In this document: piece after piece, positions 41,917 to 50,179 of the stretch
Position numbering within the stretch: position 1 is the first letter of the stretch
Layout of the letters: each line of letters starts with the position of its first letter
Assembly (NCBI RefSeq): GCF_001187725.1
Contig: NZ_LGIQ01000011.1
Location: 1-64,000 of the forward strand
DNA from: Brevibacillus reuszeri
GTDB lineage: Bacteria > Bacillota > Bacilli > Brevibacillales > Brevibacillaceae
Length of the DNA stretch: 64,000 nucleotides
Direction of reading: 5' to 3'
Notes under the pieces: generated by a model
Databases searched by the model: none
Seen by the model: only the letters and a program-made list of their open reading frames with translations
Told to the model about the DNA's origin: nothing
Made by a program: the position numbers and the translations under genes

Positions 41917-42999
41917 TTATTGGATGGAAATCCATTGTCCAGAACGCTTTTTGAAAGCATCAAAAATCTTGGTCAAATGCCAGGAATCATGCAGGGTGGA
42001 GCGCTCGATTTTTTTCCCTTCCAGTACTGCATTGGCGAAGTAATTCACGCTCTGCACCATGCCCTGCAAGAACAAATTTTTATTGTAGACCTGCCCAAGT
42101 GAAAACTCGGGTTCCCACAGGACCGGTCCTTCTGTCGGATTGTCTCCGATGTAGACAGGCGTCTTTCCGTATTCGCCGCTGCCTTTTGAGCCCTTGTAGT
42201 AAATGAGCCGCATCGCGTTGTCGATCACGAGATTGTGCTTGTTGCCGATGACTTCAAACCGCTCCAGCGGACTAGTATCTGCCTGTGTGGAGGACAGCTG
42301 CAAATTCCCGATGGCACCTGACTTGAACTGCAACAGCGCCTGTACATTTCCGCTTGGCTGATGATCGATGAAGCACATTTCCTTCACTTCACCCATCAAA
42401 TAATGAATCCCTGACATGGGATGGCAAATGTCTAAAAACCAATGTAGTCCCGTGCGCGTCGCGATGTCCTCCTGGTACGGACTCAACGTAAGCTGATAAC
42501 GGCCATTGATGGAAACAGGCTGTCCAAATACTTCCTGCTCAATGATTTGCTTTGCTTTCTCAAAGGTTGGATAGAAGTATCGCTTGTTCGCTACGAGTAC
42601 AAATTGACCCGACTTGGCTTCGACCTCCAGCATCTGCTCAACCTCTTCGGCTGTATAGGCTGCCGGCTTTTCCATCCAGACGGGCAATCCGGCACGGAGA
42701 AGATCTGGTACGATTTTGGGGTACAAGGGACGTCCTTCCCTGTCAAAATTCAAAACGACGAAAACAGCATCCAGCTTCTCTTTCTGAATCATTTCCTGAT
42801 AATCGGTGTACATGTGTGCTGCTCCAAAACGCTGTCGATAAATCTCTGCCCGCTCGGCATTCAGGTCACATACAGCAACCAAATCGATCGGTGTATAATC
42901 GAAGGTAGGATACACATTGCGAAAAGCGTGTGCACCACAACCGATAAAGCCTGCTCTGATTTTTCGTTCATACTCATAATTGAATTTGATCGCGCTCAT
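41917..42999 (-). CDS. Gfo/Idh/MocA family oxidoreductase
   Basis: A 360-aa NAD(P)-dependent sugar or cyclitol dehydrogenase. The Rossmann motif is AGFIGCGAHAFRN, the dinucleotide/substrate motif is MEKPAAYT (EKP), and the catalytic His region is HWFLDICHPMSG. It would oxidise a keto/hydroxy group on the imported sugar. The start at 42999 follows GGGGGTTGG; 27 nt separate it from the isomerase gene and 19 nt from the cupin gene. Confidence 0.92.
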   Translation of the reverse strand: MSAIKFNYEYERKIRAGFIGCGAHAFRNVYPTFDYTPIDLVAVCDLNAERAEIYRQRFGAAHMYTDYQEMIQKEKLDAVFVVLNFDREGRPLYPKIVPDLLRAGLPVWMEKPAAYTAEEVEQMLEVEAKSGQFVLVANKRYFYPTFEKAKQIIEQEVFGQPVSINGRYQLTLSPYQEDIATRTGLHWFLDICHPMSGIHYLMGEVKEMCFIDHQPSGNVQALLQFKSGAIGNLQLSSTQADTSPLERFEVIGNKHNLVIDNAMRLIYYKGSKGSGEYGKTPVYIGDNPTEGPVLWEPEFSLGQVYNKNLFLQGMVQSVNYFANAVLEGKKIERSTLHDSWHLTKIFDAFKKRSGQWISIQ

Positions 43000-43018
43000 G
43001 AAAGCCAACCCCCAGTCA

Positions 43019-43375
43019 TTATTCTCCAATCGTTTGCCGATCCGGTGCTGAATACGCGATGATCATGCGGCACGGCTCCCAGCTTGTCACTGTCGCGTTA
43101 TGCGGTACATTTCTCGGAATTCGCAGCATCATTCCTGGCTTCAAATGAAAGGTTTCATCGCCTAATGTATGGTCACACTCGCCCGAGAGCACGAAGATCA
43201 CTTCTTCACAATTCGGGTGCACATGTCGGGGATTGGACTCTCCCGCATTGATATACACCATCCCAAACGTCATCTCTGCCTGCGGATCAATCTCTTGCCC
43301 ACACAGCCATTGAATCGCTCCCCATTCCATTGGTAAAAGATGCTGCTCCTGGTTCAGGTCTGTAATCGTTGCCAT
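43019..43375 (-). CDS. cupin domain protein
   Basis: A 118-aa single-domain cupin. Motif 1 is NPRHVHPNCEEVIFVLSGE (two His, Glu) and motif 2 is PGMMLRIPRNVPHNAT (His), the metal site of the family. In sugar operons such proteins are isomerases, lyases or regulators of catabolism; the role here is open. The ATG at 43375 follows AAGGAG 9 nt upstream. It lies 22 nt after the permease gene. Confidence 0.9.
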   Translation of the reverse strand: MATITDLNQEQHLLPMEWGAIQWLCGQEIDPQAEMTFGMVYINAGESNPRHVHPNCEEVIFVLSGECDHTLGDETFHLKPGMMLRIPRNVPHNATVTSWEPCRMIIAYSAPDRQTIGE

Positions 43376-43397
43376 TTTTATGCACTCCTTTTTTGGT

Positions 43398-44234
43398 TTA
43401 CTTGTCGGACCCGGCCGACATTCCTTCGACAAACTGGCGTTGGAAAATCACATACACCGTAATGCTCGGAATCATGCTGATTAATGTACCGGCAAAAATA
43501 AGCCCGTAGTTCGCGCCACTATCCCCCTGGAAAGCCAGCAACCCAAGTGGAATCGTATAGTTATGGTCCGAGATCAAGAGGACGAGTGGCAGCAAAAAGT
43601 CATTCCAAATATTCATGAACGTAAAGACCAGGAGGGCAACCACCCCTGGTTTCGCGAGTGGCAGCATAATGCGCAAATACGTTTTCCATTCCCCTGCACC
43701 ATCCACGAAGGCAGATTCGCGCAGCTCTTTGGGGATGTCCTTAAACGTATTTCGCATCAGGAAAATCGAGAATGGCAGCGCCAGACTAACGGATACGAGA
43801 GTGACACCTGACAAGGTATCCACCAGTCCCAATGCTTTCAATTGATAAAACACCGGAATGATTATGGCTTGCACGGGTAATGCCATGCCCAGCAAAAAGA
43901 GATAGAACAACAGCTGATTGCCGCGAAAATTCATGTGGGCAAAAGCGTAGCCCGCAGGACATGCAACCAAAAACACGATGACCATTCCGACAATCGTGAT
44001 AAACGCGCTATTCCAGAAGTAGGTCTGGAAATTTCCCAGCTGCCACGCCTGAATGAGGTTGTCAAAGCTCCATGAGTTCGGTAGCGAGAACGGTGAGTTG
44101 GCAATTTCAAACGCTGTTTTGAAGCTGCCAAGAATGACCCACAAGATTGGCGTCACAACCATCGTGAGTAAAAGGAACAGGAATACCAAAAGCATCGGCT
44201 GCGATTTTCCCAAAGCATTGGTCTGTGATTTCAT
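43398..44234 (-). CDS. carbohydrate ABC transporter permease (MalG type)
   Basis: A 278-aa six-TM permease. The EAA loop that docks the ATPase is ELRESAFVDGAGEWKTYLRI then MLPLAKPG (about 195-222). The C-terminus QRQFVEGMSAGSDK is typical of MalG-type CUT1 permeases. It forms the channel with the 314-aa permease 3 nt upstream. No ATPase gene is present in the operon, so a shared MsmX-type ATPase elsewhere is likely. Confidence 0.95.
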   Translation of the reverse strand: MKSQTNALGKSQPMLLVFLFLLLTMVVTPILWVILGSFKTAFEIANSPFSLPNSWSFDNLIQAWQLGNFQTYFWNSAFITIVGMVIVFLVACPAGYAFAHMNFRGNQLLFYLFLLGMALPVQAIIIPVFYQLKALGLVDTLSGVTLVSVSLALPFSIFLMRNTFKDIPKELRESAFVDGAGEWKTYLRIMLPLAKPGVVALLVFTFMNIWNDFLLPLVLLISDHNYTIPLGLLAFQGDSGANYGLIFAGTLISMIPSITVYVIFQRQFVEGMSAGSDK

Positions 44235-44237
44235 CGG

Positions 44238-45182
44238 TTACTCCTTTCTCTCTCGCCAATAGTTGAAAAAGAGCGTGAGTGCGACCACAATAACCCCCAA
44301 TACGACGCCGCCTGCCGTAGCATAGCTGACCTTGTTCATACTGAATGCCGACTTGTATACGTAGGTAGAAACCACTTCACTTTTATAAAACGGTCCGCCC
44401 TGGGTCATCACCCAGATCAGGGCAAAGCCTTTGAATGCGTGGACGACGACCATGCTGATTACAACATTCATCGTGTTGCGCAGACTGGGAATAGTGATAG
44501 ACCAAAATTTTCGGATCGGCCCTGCACCATCAATGTCGGCAGCCTCATACACGGTGTAATCTATATTTTGCAAGCCTGCCAAGTACAGAACCATGTAGAA
44601 TCCGTAAAATGCCCACGTGCCTGTGATGACAAGGGCGGGCAGCACCGTCCATGCTTCACCGAGCCAGTTATGCGCCAGAGATGACCACCCGATTTTCTCT
44701 AAAAACACATTGATCGGACCCATGACCGGATCAAAGATTTTCGCCCACAGCACGCCGACTACCGCAAGTGACAAAACCGATGGGAGATAAAAGCCTGCCC
44801 GAAAAAAGAGCTTTCCCCTCTTCACCCGCCCGATCATAATCGCAAGCACAAGTGTAGGTACCACAACCAGAAGTAGACTAAGCACAACCCATAGCACATT
44901 GTGTCCAAGTGACGCGAGAAAGACGGTGTCACTTGCCAATTGAACGTAGTTATCCATACCGATGAAGTTCATGGTCAGTGCCGACCCATTCCAATCAAAA
45001 AAGCTAAGAACAATCGCATTGAACATCGGGTAGAGCATAAAGATCCCATACAAAATTAGAGCGGGGGAGAGGAAAGAGAGAATGACGATCCATCGCTTCA
45101 CCTTTTGCTTCCACCGCTCGATGGAATAGGTTCCTTTTACTTCCAGTACACTTTCCAGTGGTGACGGGTTTACTGCGTTCAT
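44238..45182 (-). CDS. carbohydrate ABC transporter permease (MalF type)
   Basis: A 314-aa six-TM permease of the CUT1 family. An N-terminal cytosolic segment precedes TM1 (ILSFLSPALILYGIFMLYP), and the EAA loop is YEAADIDGAGPIRKFWSITI then PSLRN (about 227-250). AGGAGGGGGG lies upstream of the ATG. Paired with the MalG-type permease and the lipoprotein 24 nt upstream. Confidence 0.95.
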   Translation of the reverse strand: MNAVNPSPLESVLEVKGTYSIERWKQKVKRWIVILSFLSPALILYGIFMLYPMFNAIVLSFFDWNGSALTMNFIGMDNYVQLASDTVFLASLGHNVLWVVLSLLLVVVPTLVLAIMIGRVKRGKLFFRAGFYLPSVLSLAVVGVLWAKIFDPVMGPINVFLEKIGWSSLAHNWLGEAWTVLPALVITGTWAFYGFYMVLYLAGLQNIDYTVYEAADIDGAGPIRKFWSITIPSLRNTMNVVISMVVVHAFKGFALIWVMTQGGPFYKSEVVSTYVYKSAFSMNKVSYATAGGVVLGVIVVALTLFFNYWRERKE

Positions 45183-45206
45183 GCCACCCCCCTCCTTCCT
45201 AGAAGG

Positions 45207-46571
45207 TTAATTTGATTTTCGAGATAGCTTGTAGCCCGCAGCCTCATCCTTGGCAGCCGCTGCCGCGATATTATCCATCGCGTCTTTTGGCTTCACGAGT
45301 CCGCCGATCAACCCTGTCAGGTTTTGATAATACGCTTGCTTGGCCTCACTGCCGATAAACACGCTGGGGTTGTAGCCTGATTCCTGCGCAATTGAGCTCA
45401 TCGCCTCTGCCAGCTGGCTCCCTGCCGGTTTGATGCCCATCGCAGCTTTTGAGGCAGGGATCAGATTATACGATGGATCTCCCAGCACGACCTTGGCGTA
45501 CTCCTCAGATACGATATAATTCATCCATTTTTCCACCAGCTCGGTTTGCGTGGTCTTCGCAGGAACGACCCATGTGTAGCCAAGCCCCCCTGTTGGATTG
45601 GTCTTACTTGCGTCTGTTAGCGATGGAATCGTGAATGAACCGATGCTTCCCTCCAGCTTTTGGTCCACTACGTCAGAAATGATGTGCGTCGTGGAAATGA
45701 ACATTCCCGCCTTTTTGTTGAGCATCGCGAATTTTGCATCCGTAAGATTCAGTGAAACGGATTCTTTTCCGATATATCCCTGATTCGCCCAATCAGACAT
45801 GGTCTCTGCGGCTTTCACATACTGCGGATCGTTCCACTTTGCTTCGCTGTAGATGAGCTTGGCTACCGCCTCTTTTCCTGCACTGGATTGCAGAATGAGT
45901 GAGAACAGTGTCCCAACCGTAATCGGTGTTCGTCCACCGACAATAATCGGTGTAATGTTATTGTCATGCAATTTCTTCATTGCGTTTAAAAACTCACCTG
46001 CTGTTGTTGGAACGCCAATCCCGTTTTGCTCAAACAAGTCCTTGTTGTAGTAAACAGAGACGGCGTCCATGGTGTGAGGCAGCTCATACAGATTGTCATT
46101 GCCAGAAATCAGATCGTAGGCAAAGGGGCGAAGTTTGTCCTTCCATCCGTTTTGCATGTACCAGTCATTCAGCGGCTTGATCAGATCAACATCGGATAAA
46201 ATTCGCACCCGTCCGGGACCGGCATTCATCAGGATCGCATCTGGCGGCGTTACCCCTGATTGCAGCATAGTAGTCAGTTTGCCTGATTCGGTATTCGTGT
46301 CACCTGTTGCCAAATCGATTTTCACACCTGGATTCATTTCCTCGAATTTTTTCACGACGTTGTCCCACTGGCGCTTCTCTGTTTCGTTGTTAAAGCTGGG
46401 AATCAGCAGCTTTAGCACATCGCCTTGCTTGTTTTCTGCGGCAGCTGGCTCTGCTTTAGCCTGCTCACTACCTTTACTACCACCTGAACTGGCAGGAGAC
46501 TGACACCCGGCGATAAAAAAGGCAAGCATGGCAACGCATAACATGATGCGTGCAAAGTTTGTTCTGTGCAT
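45207..46571 (-). CDS. extracellular solute-binding lipoprotein (ABC family 1)
   Basis: A 454-aa substrate-binding protein with a lipoprotein signal peptide: basic start, hydrophobic stretch and lipobox FIAGC with the lipidated Cys at residue 23. The mature part begins with a low-complexity Ser/Gly/Ala linker, then the family 1 fold (LKLLIPSFNNETEKRQWDNV..., TPPDAILMN). It captures a sugar or oligosaccharide for the two permeases downstream. First gene of the eight-gene operon; expression is probably controlled by the divergent YesM/YesN-type pair. Confidence 0.94.
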   Translation of the reverse strand: MHRTNFARIMLCVAMLAFFIAGCQSPASSGGSKGSEQAKAEPAAAENKQGDVLKLLIPSFNNETEKRQWDNVVKKFEEMNPGVKIDLATGDTNTESGKLTTMLQSGVTPPDAILMNAGPGRVRILSDVDLIKPLNDWYMQNGWKDKLRPFAYDLISGNDNLYELPHTMDAVSVYYNKDLFEQNGIGVPTTAGEFLNAMKKLHDNNITPIIVGGRTPITVGTLFSLILQSSAGKEAVAKLIYSEAKWNDPQYVKAAETMSDWANQGYIGKESVSLNLTDAKFAMLNKKAGMFISTTHIISDVVDQKLEGSIGSFTIPSLTDASKTNPTGGLGYTWVVPAKTTQTELVEKWMNYIVSEEYAKVVLGDPSYNLIPASKAAMGIKPAGSQLAEAMSSIAQESGYNPSVFIGSEAKQAYYQNLTGLIGGLVKPKDAMDNIAAAAAKDEAAGYKLSRKSN

Positions 46572-46605
46572 CCCTATACCCCCTTGCGAAGTTTGTACGT
46601 TCTTA

Positions 46606-46643
46606 TTGACTTAAAATTTAGATGATTTATAGTATTTAGACAA
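46606..46643. promoter_or_regulatory. overlapping divergent sigma-A promoters
   Basis: Plus strand: TTGACT (46606-46611), 16 bp, TATAGT (46628-46633) towards the kinase gene. Minus strand: TTGTCT (46638-46643), 17 bp, TAAATT (46615-46620) towards the lipoprotein operon. The two overlap almost completely, so only one can be occupied at a time. Confidence 0.6.
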
Positions 46644-46698
46644 TGAGACAAAACGTAGGAAAAGGTGTAAAAAAAGTGGGTGAAAGGTGGTGTCATCC

Positions 46699-48483
46699 TT
46701 GGGTTTTGTGCACTCCATTTTTTTCAAGCTGTTCCTTTCCTTCTTGCTGTTGTCGATTCTTCCGCTCTCCATGGCAGGGATCCTCACTAACCATAATGTC
46801 TCTTCTCTTCTAAACAAACAGTTGAACCAAGATACCTCGTCCATCCTGGAACAGAACGCAAAGGTACTCGGCATCTTCCTCAATGACTTGAATCGAATGG
46901 GCGAAATCGTTTCACGCAGCTCGACCGCTTCGCAGTTTTTAAAAAGCAAGGATGACAATGAGTACCTCCGCTCTTTTCTCCCCCTGGATCAATCCTTTGA
47001 CAGCATCCAGCTGATCCGCCCTGAGAATGTCGGCATGACACTCATCAGTGATCGTGGCTATGTGTATAACTACGGGTACGGGATCAATCGAGATAAGATC
47101 GAATTTTATACAACAGACTGGATGCCCAAGCTAAACAAGCTCTCGGAAAAGCCGATCCTGTCTCCCCTGCACCAGCGGCCTTACAGCTACATCGACCCGA
47201 ATACCCCTGTTTTTTCTTACGTAAAGAGAATCTGGAGCACGGATGCCAAGGCAAAAGGCGTACTTATTATTGATTTCAAGCAGAGCATTCTCGCCGATTT
47301 GTTTCCCAATACGTACTTTCGCAAGGACTCCTCTTCTGATCGCGAAGCGGGACTTTTAATCACGAATGATAAAGGGCAGGTGCTGTACCCGAGTACTCCA
47401 ACTCCTTTTTCTCGCGATGATCTCTCATTCGTTTCACAGTCCAGCCGCATCGTGAAGCAAAATGACGAAACCTACCAGCTCGTCACCTTATTCGATCAGG
47501 AAACTGGCTGGACACTGACCGGATATTTCGAGGAAAAAACGCTGTATCAACCGATCCAATCCATACACGACTCGATCTATTGGATCGTAGTCCCCAGCAT
47601 TGTGTTTTGTCTGCTGGCCTCTTTGTTTATCTCGCATCGCATCTCCACCCCTGTCCGTCTCTTGCAGCGCTTGATGAAAAAAGCAGGACGCGGTGATTTC
47701 CAGCAGATAGCGTTTACCAGCCAAGATGAGATCGGTGAGCTGGGCAGAGGCTTTAATCAGATGGTGCAAAAAATCGAGGAGCTGCTGCGTCAGATATATC
47801 AGGAACAAAATCAAAAACGACGGGCGGAAATGGCTGCCCTGCAATCCCAAATCAATCCCCATTTTCTGTACAACACGCTCGAATCTATCAATAGCCTCGC
47901 TCGCAAGCATAAAGAAACGCAGATCAGCAAAATGATCGTACATCTCGGGCGTTTGATGCGTCTGTCGATCAGCACGTTTGACGAAATGATTCCGATTCAT
48001 CAGGAGCTGGATTATGTCAGTCACTATATCGAGCTGCACAAATACCGTTTTCCCAAATCCCTTACCTATTCCATCGAAATTGATGAAGAAATACGGCGTC
48101 TCTATACCGTGAAGTGGATCTTGCAGCCGATTGTGGAAAATGCGATTTTACACGGCCTGGAATCGCGTAAAACGGATGGACATATCGCCATCTGCGGGTG
48201 GATAGCAGAAGATGACGTATTTTTGCAGGTCAGCGATAATGGCGCAGGGATGGAGCCGCAAGCTTTGCAAGAGCTGCACGACCATGTGGAGCACCAGGCT
48301 GAAGAACTAACGAAGTACGGCAAAAAAGTCGGGATTTGCAATGTACAGTCACGGCTACGCTATCATTTTGGCAGCGCATACGGCATTCAACTGGCTAGTG
48401 AGCTTGGACAGGGAATGACGGTCACCTTTAAGCTTCCAAGGAGGGTACACGATGAAAAAGAGAAAATTGTTGATTGTGGATGA
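46699..48483 (+). CDS. YesM-type sensor histidine kinase
   Basis: A 594-aa kinase: TM1 near the N-terminus (IFFKLFLSFLLLSILPL), a dCACHE-like extracytoplasmic sensor (about 40-290), TM2 (WIVVPSIVFCLLASLFI), HAMP, then the His_kinase domain with QINPHFLYNTLESI (His is the acceptor) and an ATPase with VENAILHGLE. This class controls carbohydrate uptake operons. The TTG at 46699 is preferred because AAAGGTGG lies 8 nt upstream; a GTG at 46687 is an alternative. Overlaps its regulator by 32 nt. Confidence 0.92.
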   Translation: MGFVHSIFFKLFLSFLLLSILPLSMAGILTNHNVSSLLNKQLNQDTSSILEQNAKVLGIFLNDLNRMGEIVSRSSTASQFLKSKDDNEYLRSFLPLDQSFDSIQLIRPENVGMTLISDRGYVYNYGYGINRDKIEFYTTDWMPKLNKLSEKPILSPLHQRPYSYIDPNTPVFSYVKRIWSTDAKAKGVLIIDFKQSILADLFPNTYFRKDSSSDREAGLLITNDKGQVLYPSTPTPFSRDDLSFVSQSSRIVKQNDETYQLVTLFDQETGWTLTGYFEEKTLYQPIQSIHDSIYWIVVPSIVFCLLASLFISHRISTPVRLLQRLMKKAGRGDFQQIAFTSQDEIGELGRGFNQMVQKIEELLRQIYQEQNQKRRAEMAALQSQINPHFLYNTLESINSLARKHKETQISKMIVHLGRLMRLSISTFDEMIPIHQELDYVSHYIELHKYRFPKSLTYSIEIDEEIRRLYTVKWILQPIVENAILHGLESRKTDGHIAICGWIAEDDVFLQVSDNGAGMEPQALQELHDHVEHQAEELTKYGKKVGICNVQSRLRYHFGSAYGIQLASELGQGMTVTFKLPRRVHDEKEKIVDCG

Positions 48484-49216
48484 TGAATGGCTGATTGCCG
48501 ATAGCCTCAGCTCCCTGGAGGAGTGGGCAGAAAGAAATATCGAAGTGATCGGAACAGCTTCTGACGGCAGGGAAGCCCTTGCGTGGCTGGATAAAACTGA
48601 GGTGGATTTGGTCATAACCGATATTCGAATGCCCGACATGGACGGTTTGGAGCTGCTTCGCCAATTACACCAGCGCTCTCCCAAAATCGATGTCATCGTG
48701 ATCAGTGGGTATGAAGAGTTCGCCTATGCCAAAACAGCCCTTTCCTATCAGGCCAAAGGCTACATTTTGAAGCCGATTGATGCGGATGAGCTATTCGCGG
48801 TTGTGGACCAGCTCGCCCCAGTGTCTCTCGAGCCAGTGGAAGAAGTGCCCAAAACCTACCATGAAACGATTGTCGAGCGCGCACTCTCCTATATTTCCGC
48901 TAACTTGGGCAGACCCTTGTCCTTAAAGGATGCGGCGGACCAAGTGCATTTAACCTCCCATTATTTCGGACAGGTTTTTAAGTCTGTCATCGGCGATACA
49001 TTCGTCAATCATTTGACCCGTATGCGCATGGAAAGAGCCTGTGAATTGTTGAAGAACACGGAATTAAAGCAGTATGAGGTCGGCTTCCAAATCGGGTATA
49101 CCGACCCGAAGTATTTTTCCAGGGTCTTCTTTCAAAGCTATGGACTCACACCAAAGGAGTATCGCCAACAGCTTTGCTCTCCCTCTTATCCGAGCGAACA
49201 AAAAAAGCGGCGCTGA
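48452..49216 (+). CDS. YesN-type response regulator (receiver plus AraC HTH)
   Basis: A 254-aa regulator: receiver (LLIVDDEWLIADSL, acceptor Asp in LVITDIRMPDMDG, Lys in AKGYILKPID) and a C-terminal AraC-type double helix-turn-helix (LSLKDAADQVHLTSHYFGQVFK and VGFQIGYTDPKYFSRVFFQS). At 254 aa it is short for this class, which often has a long middle linker. AAGGAGGG precedes the ATG. It likely activates the divergent ABC operon. Confidence 0.93.
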   Translation: MKKRKLLIVDDEWLIADSLSSLEEWAERNIEVIGTASDGREALAWLDKTEVDLVITDIRMPDMDGLELLRQLHQRSPKIDVIVISGYEEFAYAKTALSYQAKGYILKPIDADELFAVVDQLAPVSLEPVEEVPKTYHETIVERALSYISANLGRPLSLKDAADQVHLTSHYFGQVFKSVIGDTFVNHLTRMRMERACELLKNTELKQYEVGFQIGYTDPKYFSRVFFQSYGLTPKEYRQQLCSPSYPSEQKKRR

Positions 49217-49242
49217 GCATTTGCTCGCACCGCTCTTTTGCC
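49202..49242 (+). terminator. terminator after the yesN-type gene
   Basis: AGCGG with inner GAGC pairs with GCTC and CCGCT, followed by CTTTTG. The left arm overlaps the last codons of the regulator, and the structure lies directly at the stop of the convergent MgtC-family gene. Confidence 0.7.
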
Positions 49243-49243
49243 T

Positions 49244-49765
49244 CTATCCCACCTCTTGCTTCTTTACTGCCGCTGCTTTCTCACTGCTGTCGGAGCGTCT
49301 TTGCTGGACATCTTCAAAGCGCTGACTGACCCTGGCAAGTGCAAATGCCACGATCACGGAAAAGATCACGATGCCATAAAAGCCCGCACCAATCCCGATG
49401 CCAATCCCGCCCGCAAAAAAGATCATGGCTGCTGAAGTCAGCCCCTTCACTTGCAAACCATCCTTTAAAATGACACCCGCTCCCAAAAAGCCAAGTCCTG
49501 TAACAATTTGTGCCGCCAAACGCATCGGGTCCATCATCGTGCCGCTGTTCGGGGAGCTATACAGCTTCGTACTGTAGATGGAAACAAGTGTAATCAAGGT
49601 GCAGGCTACAGAGACATACATATATGTCTTTAACCCGGCTGGCTTGTTCCTGTGTGAGCGGTCCCAGCCAATGAACATCCCAAGTACAGCGCTAATGACG
49701 ACTCTTAAATACATCTCCAGATTCATGATGACGTGCTGTTCATAAAAAATCTGCAGAGATTCCAT
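49244..49765 (-). CDS. MgtC/SapB family membrane protein
   Basis: A 173-aa protein with about five hydrophobic segments and the MgtC core motifs: GMFIGWDRSHRNKPAGLKTY (Arg/Lys-rich loop after TM1-2) and GLGFLGAGVILKDG. It lacks the extra soluble C-terminal domain of some MgtC proteins. Proposed roles include Mg2+ homeostasis and modulation of ATP synthase; not resolved here. The ATG at 49765 follows GAGGGTGA 6-7 nt upstream; the GTG nine bases earlier overlaps that site. Confidence 0.9.
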   Translation of the reverse strand: MESLQIFYEQHVIMNLEMYLRVVISAVLGMFIGWDRSHRNKPAGLKTYMYVSVACTLITLVSIYSTKLYSSPNSGTMMDPMRLAAQIVTGLGFLGAGVILKDGLQVKGLTSAAMIFFAGGIGIGIGAGFYGIVIFSVIVAFALARVSQRFEDVQQRRSDSSEKAAAVKKQEVG

Positions 49766-50179
49766 GTGATTCACCCTCTTTTAGCGATAGAGAAATGATA
49801 TGTGCCACTGCGTAAAATAGACCTGTTGTATAGGGTGAAGCTATTCCCCTCCAAAGGTCGAAACGAAGACATTTTCACAACGACATAATTTCGTTCGATG
49901 CTTGATTTCCGACCACCCCTCGAACCAAAGATTAAATATTCTTAATTTTATATCTATTATAGCATCACAAACTTAATTAATGTTGTTTTAATTTGTTATT
50001 TGTTTATTTAGTTGTTTTTTCTATGAATTTATTTGTTACAAAAACACAAAAAAAGTTAAACAAATGAAAAGCACAAAAAACATCAAACTAAAACAACACA
50101 AAAACCACACCCTATGATATACTCTAAATCAGACAGACCTTTTTTCAGAAAATTACATTCTTTTTCGGGAGGAATACGC
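49766..50179. other. AT-rich intergenic region with abrupt strand asymmetry
   Basis: No gene. About 49935-50030 is T/G-rich on the plus strand (repeated TTTGTT/GTTTT words), then 50035-50110 is A/C-rich (AAAACA words), so the two halves can pair imperfectly. A promoter for the downstream gene sits at its right edge. Confidence 0.5.
50115..50123 (+). promoter_or_regulatory. extended -10 promoter
   Basis: TGATATACT combines a TGn extension with TATACT, 57 nt upstream of the saccharopine-dehydrogenase-family start. No consensus -35 is present, as is usual for extended -10 promoters. Confidence 0.5.
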
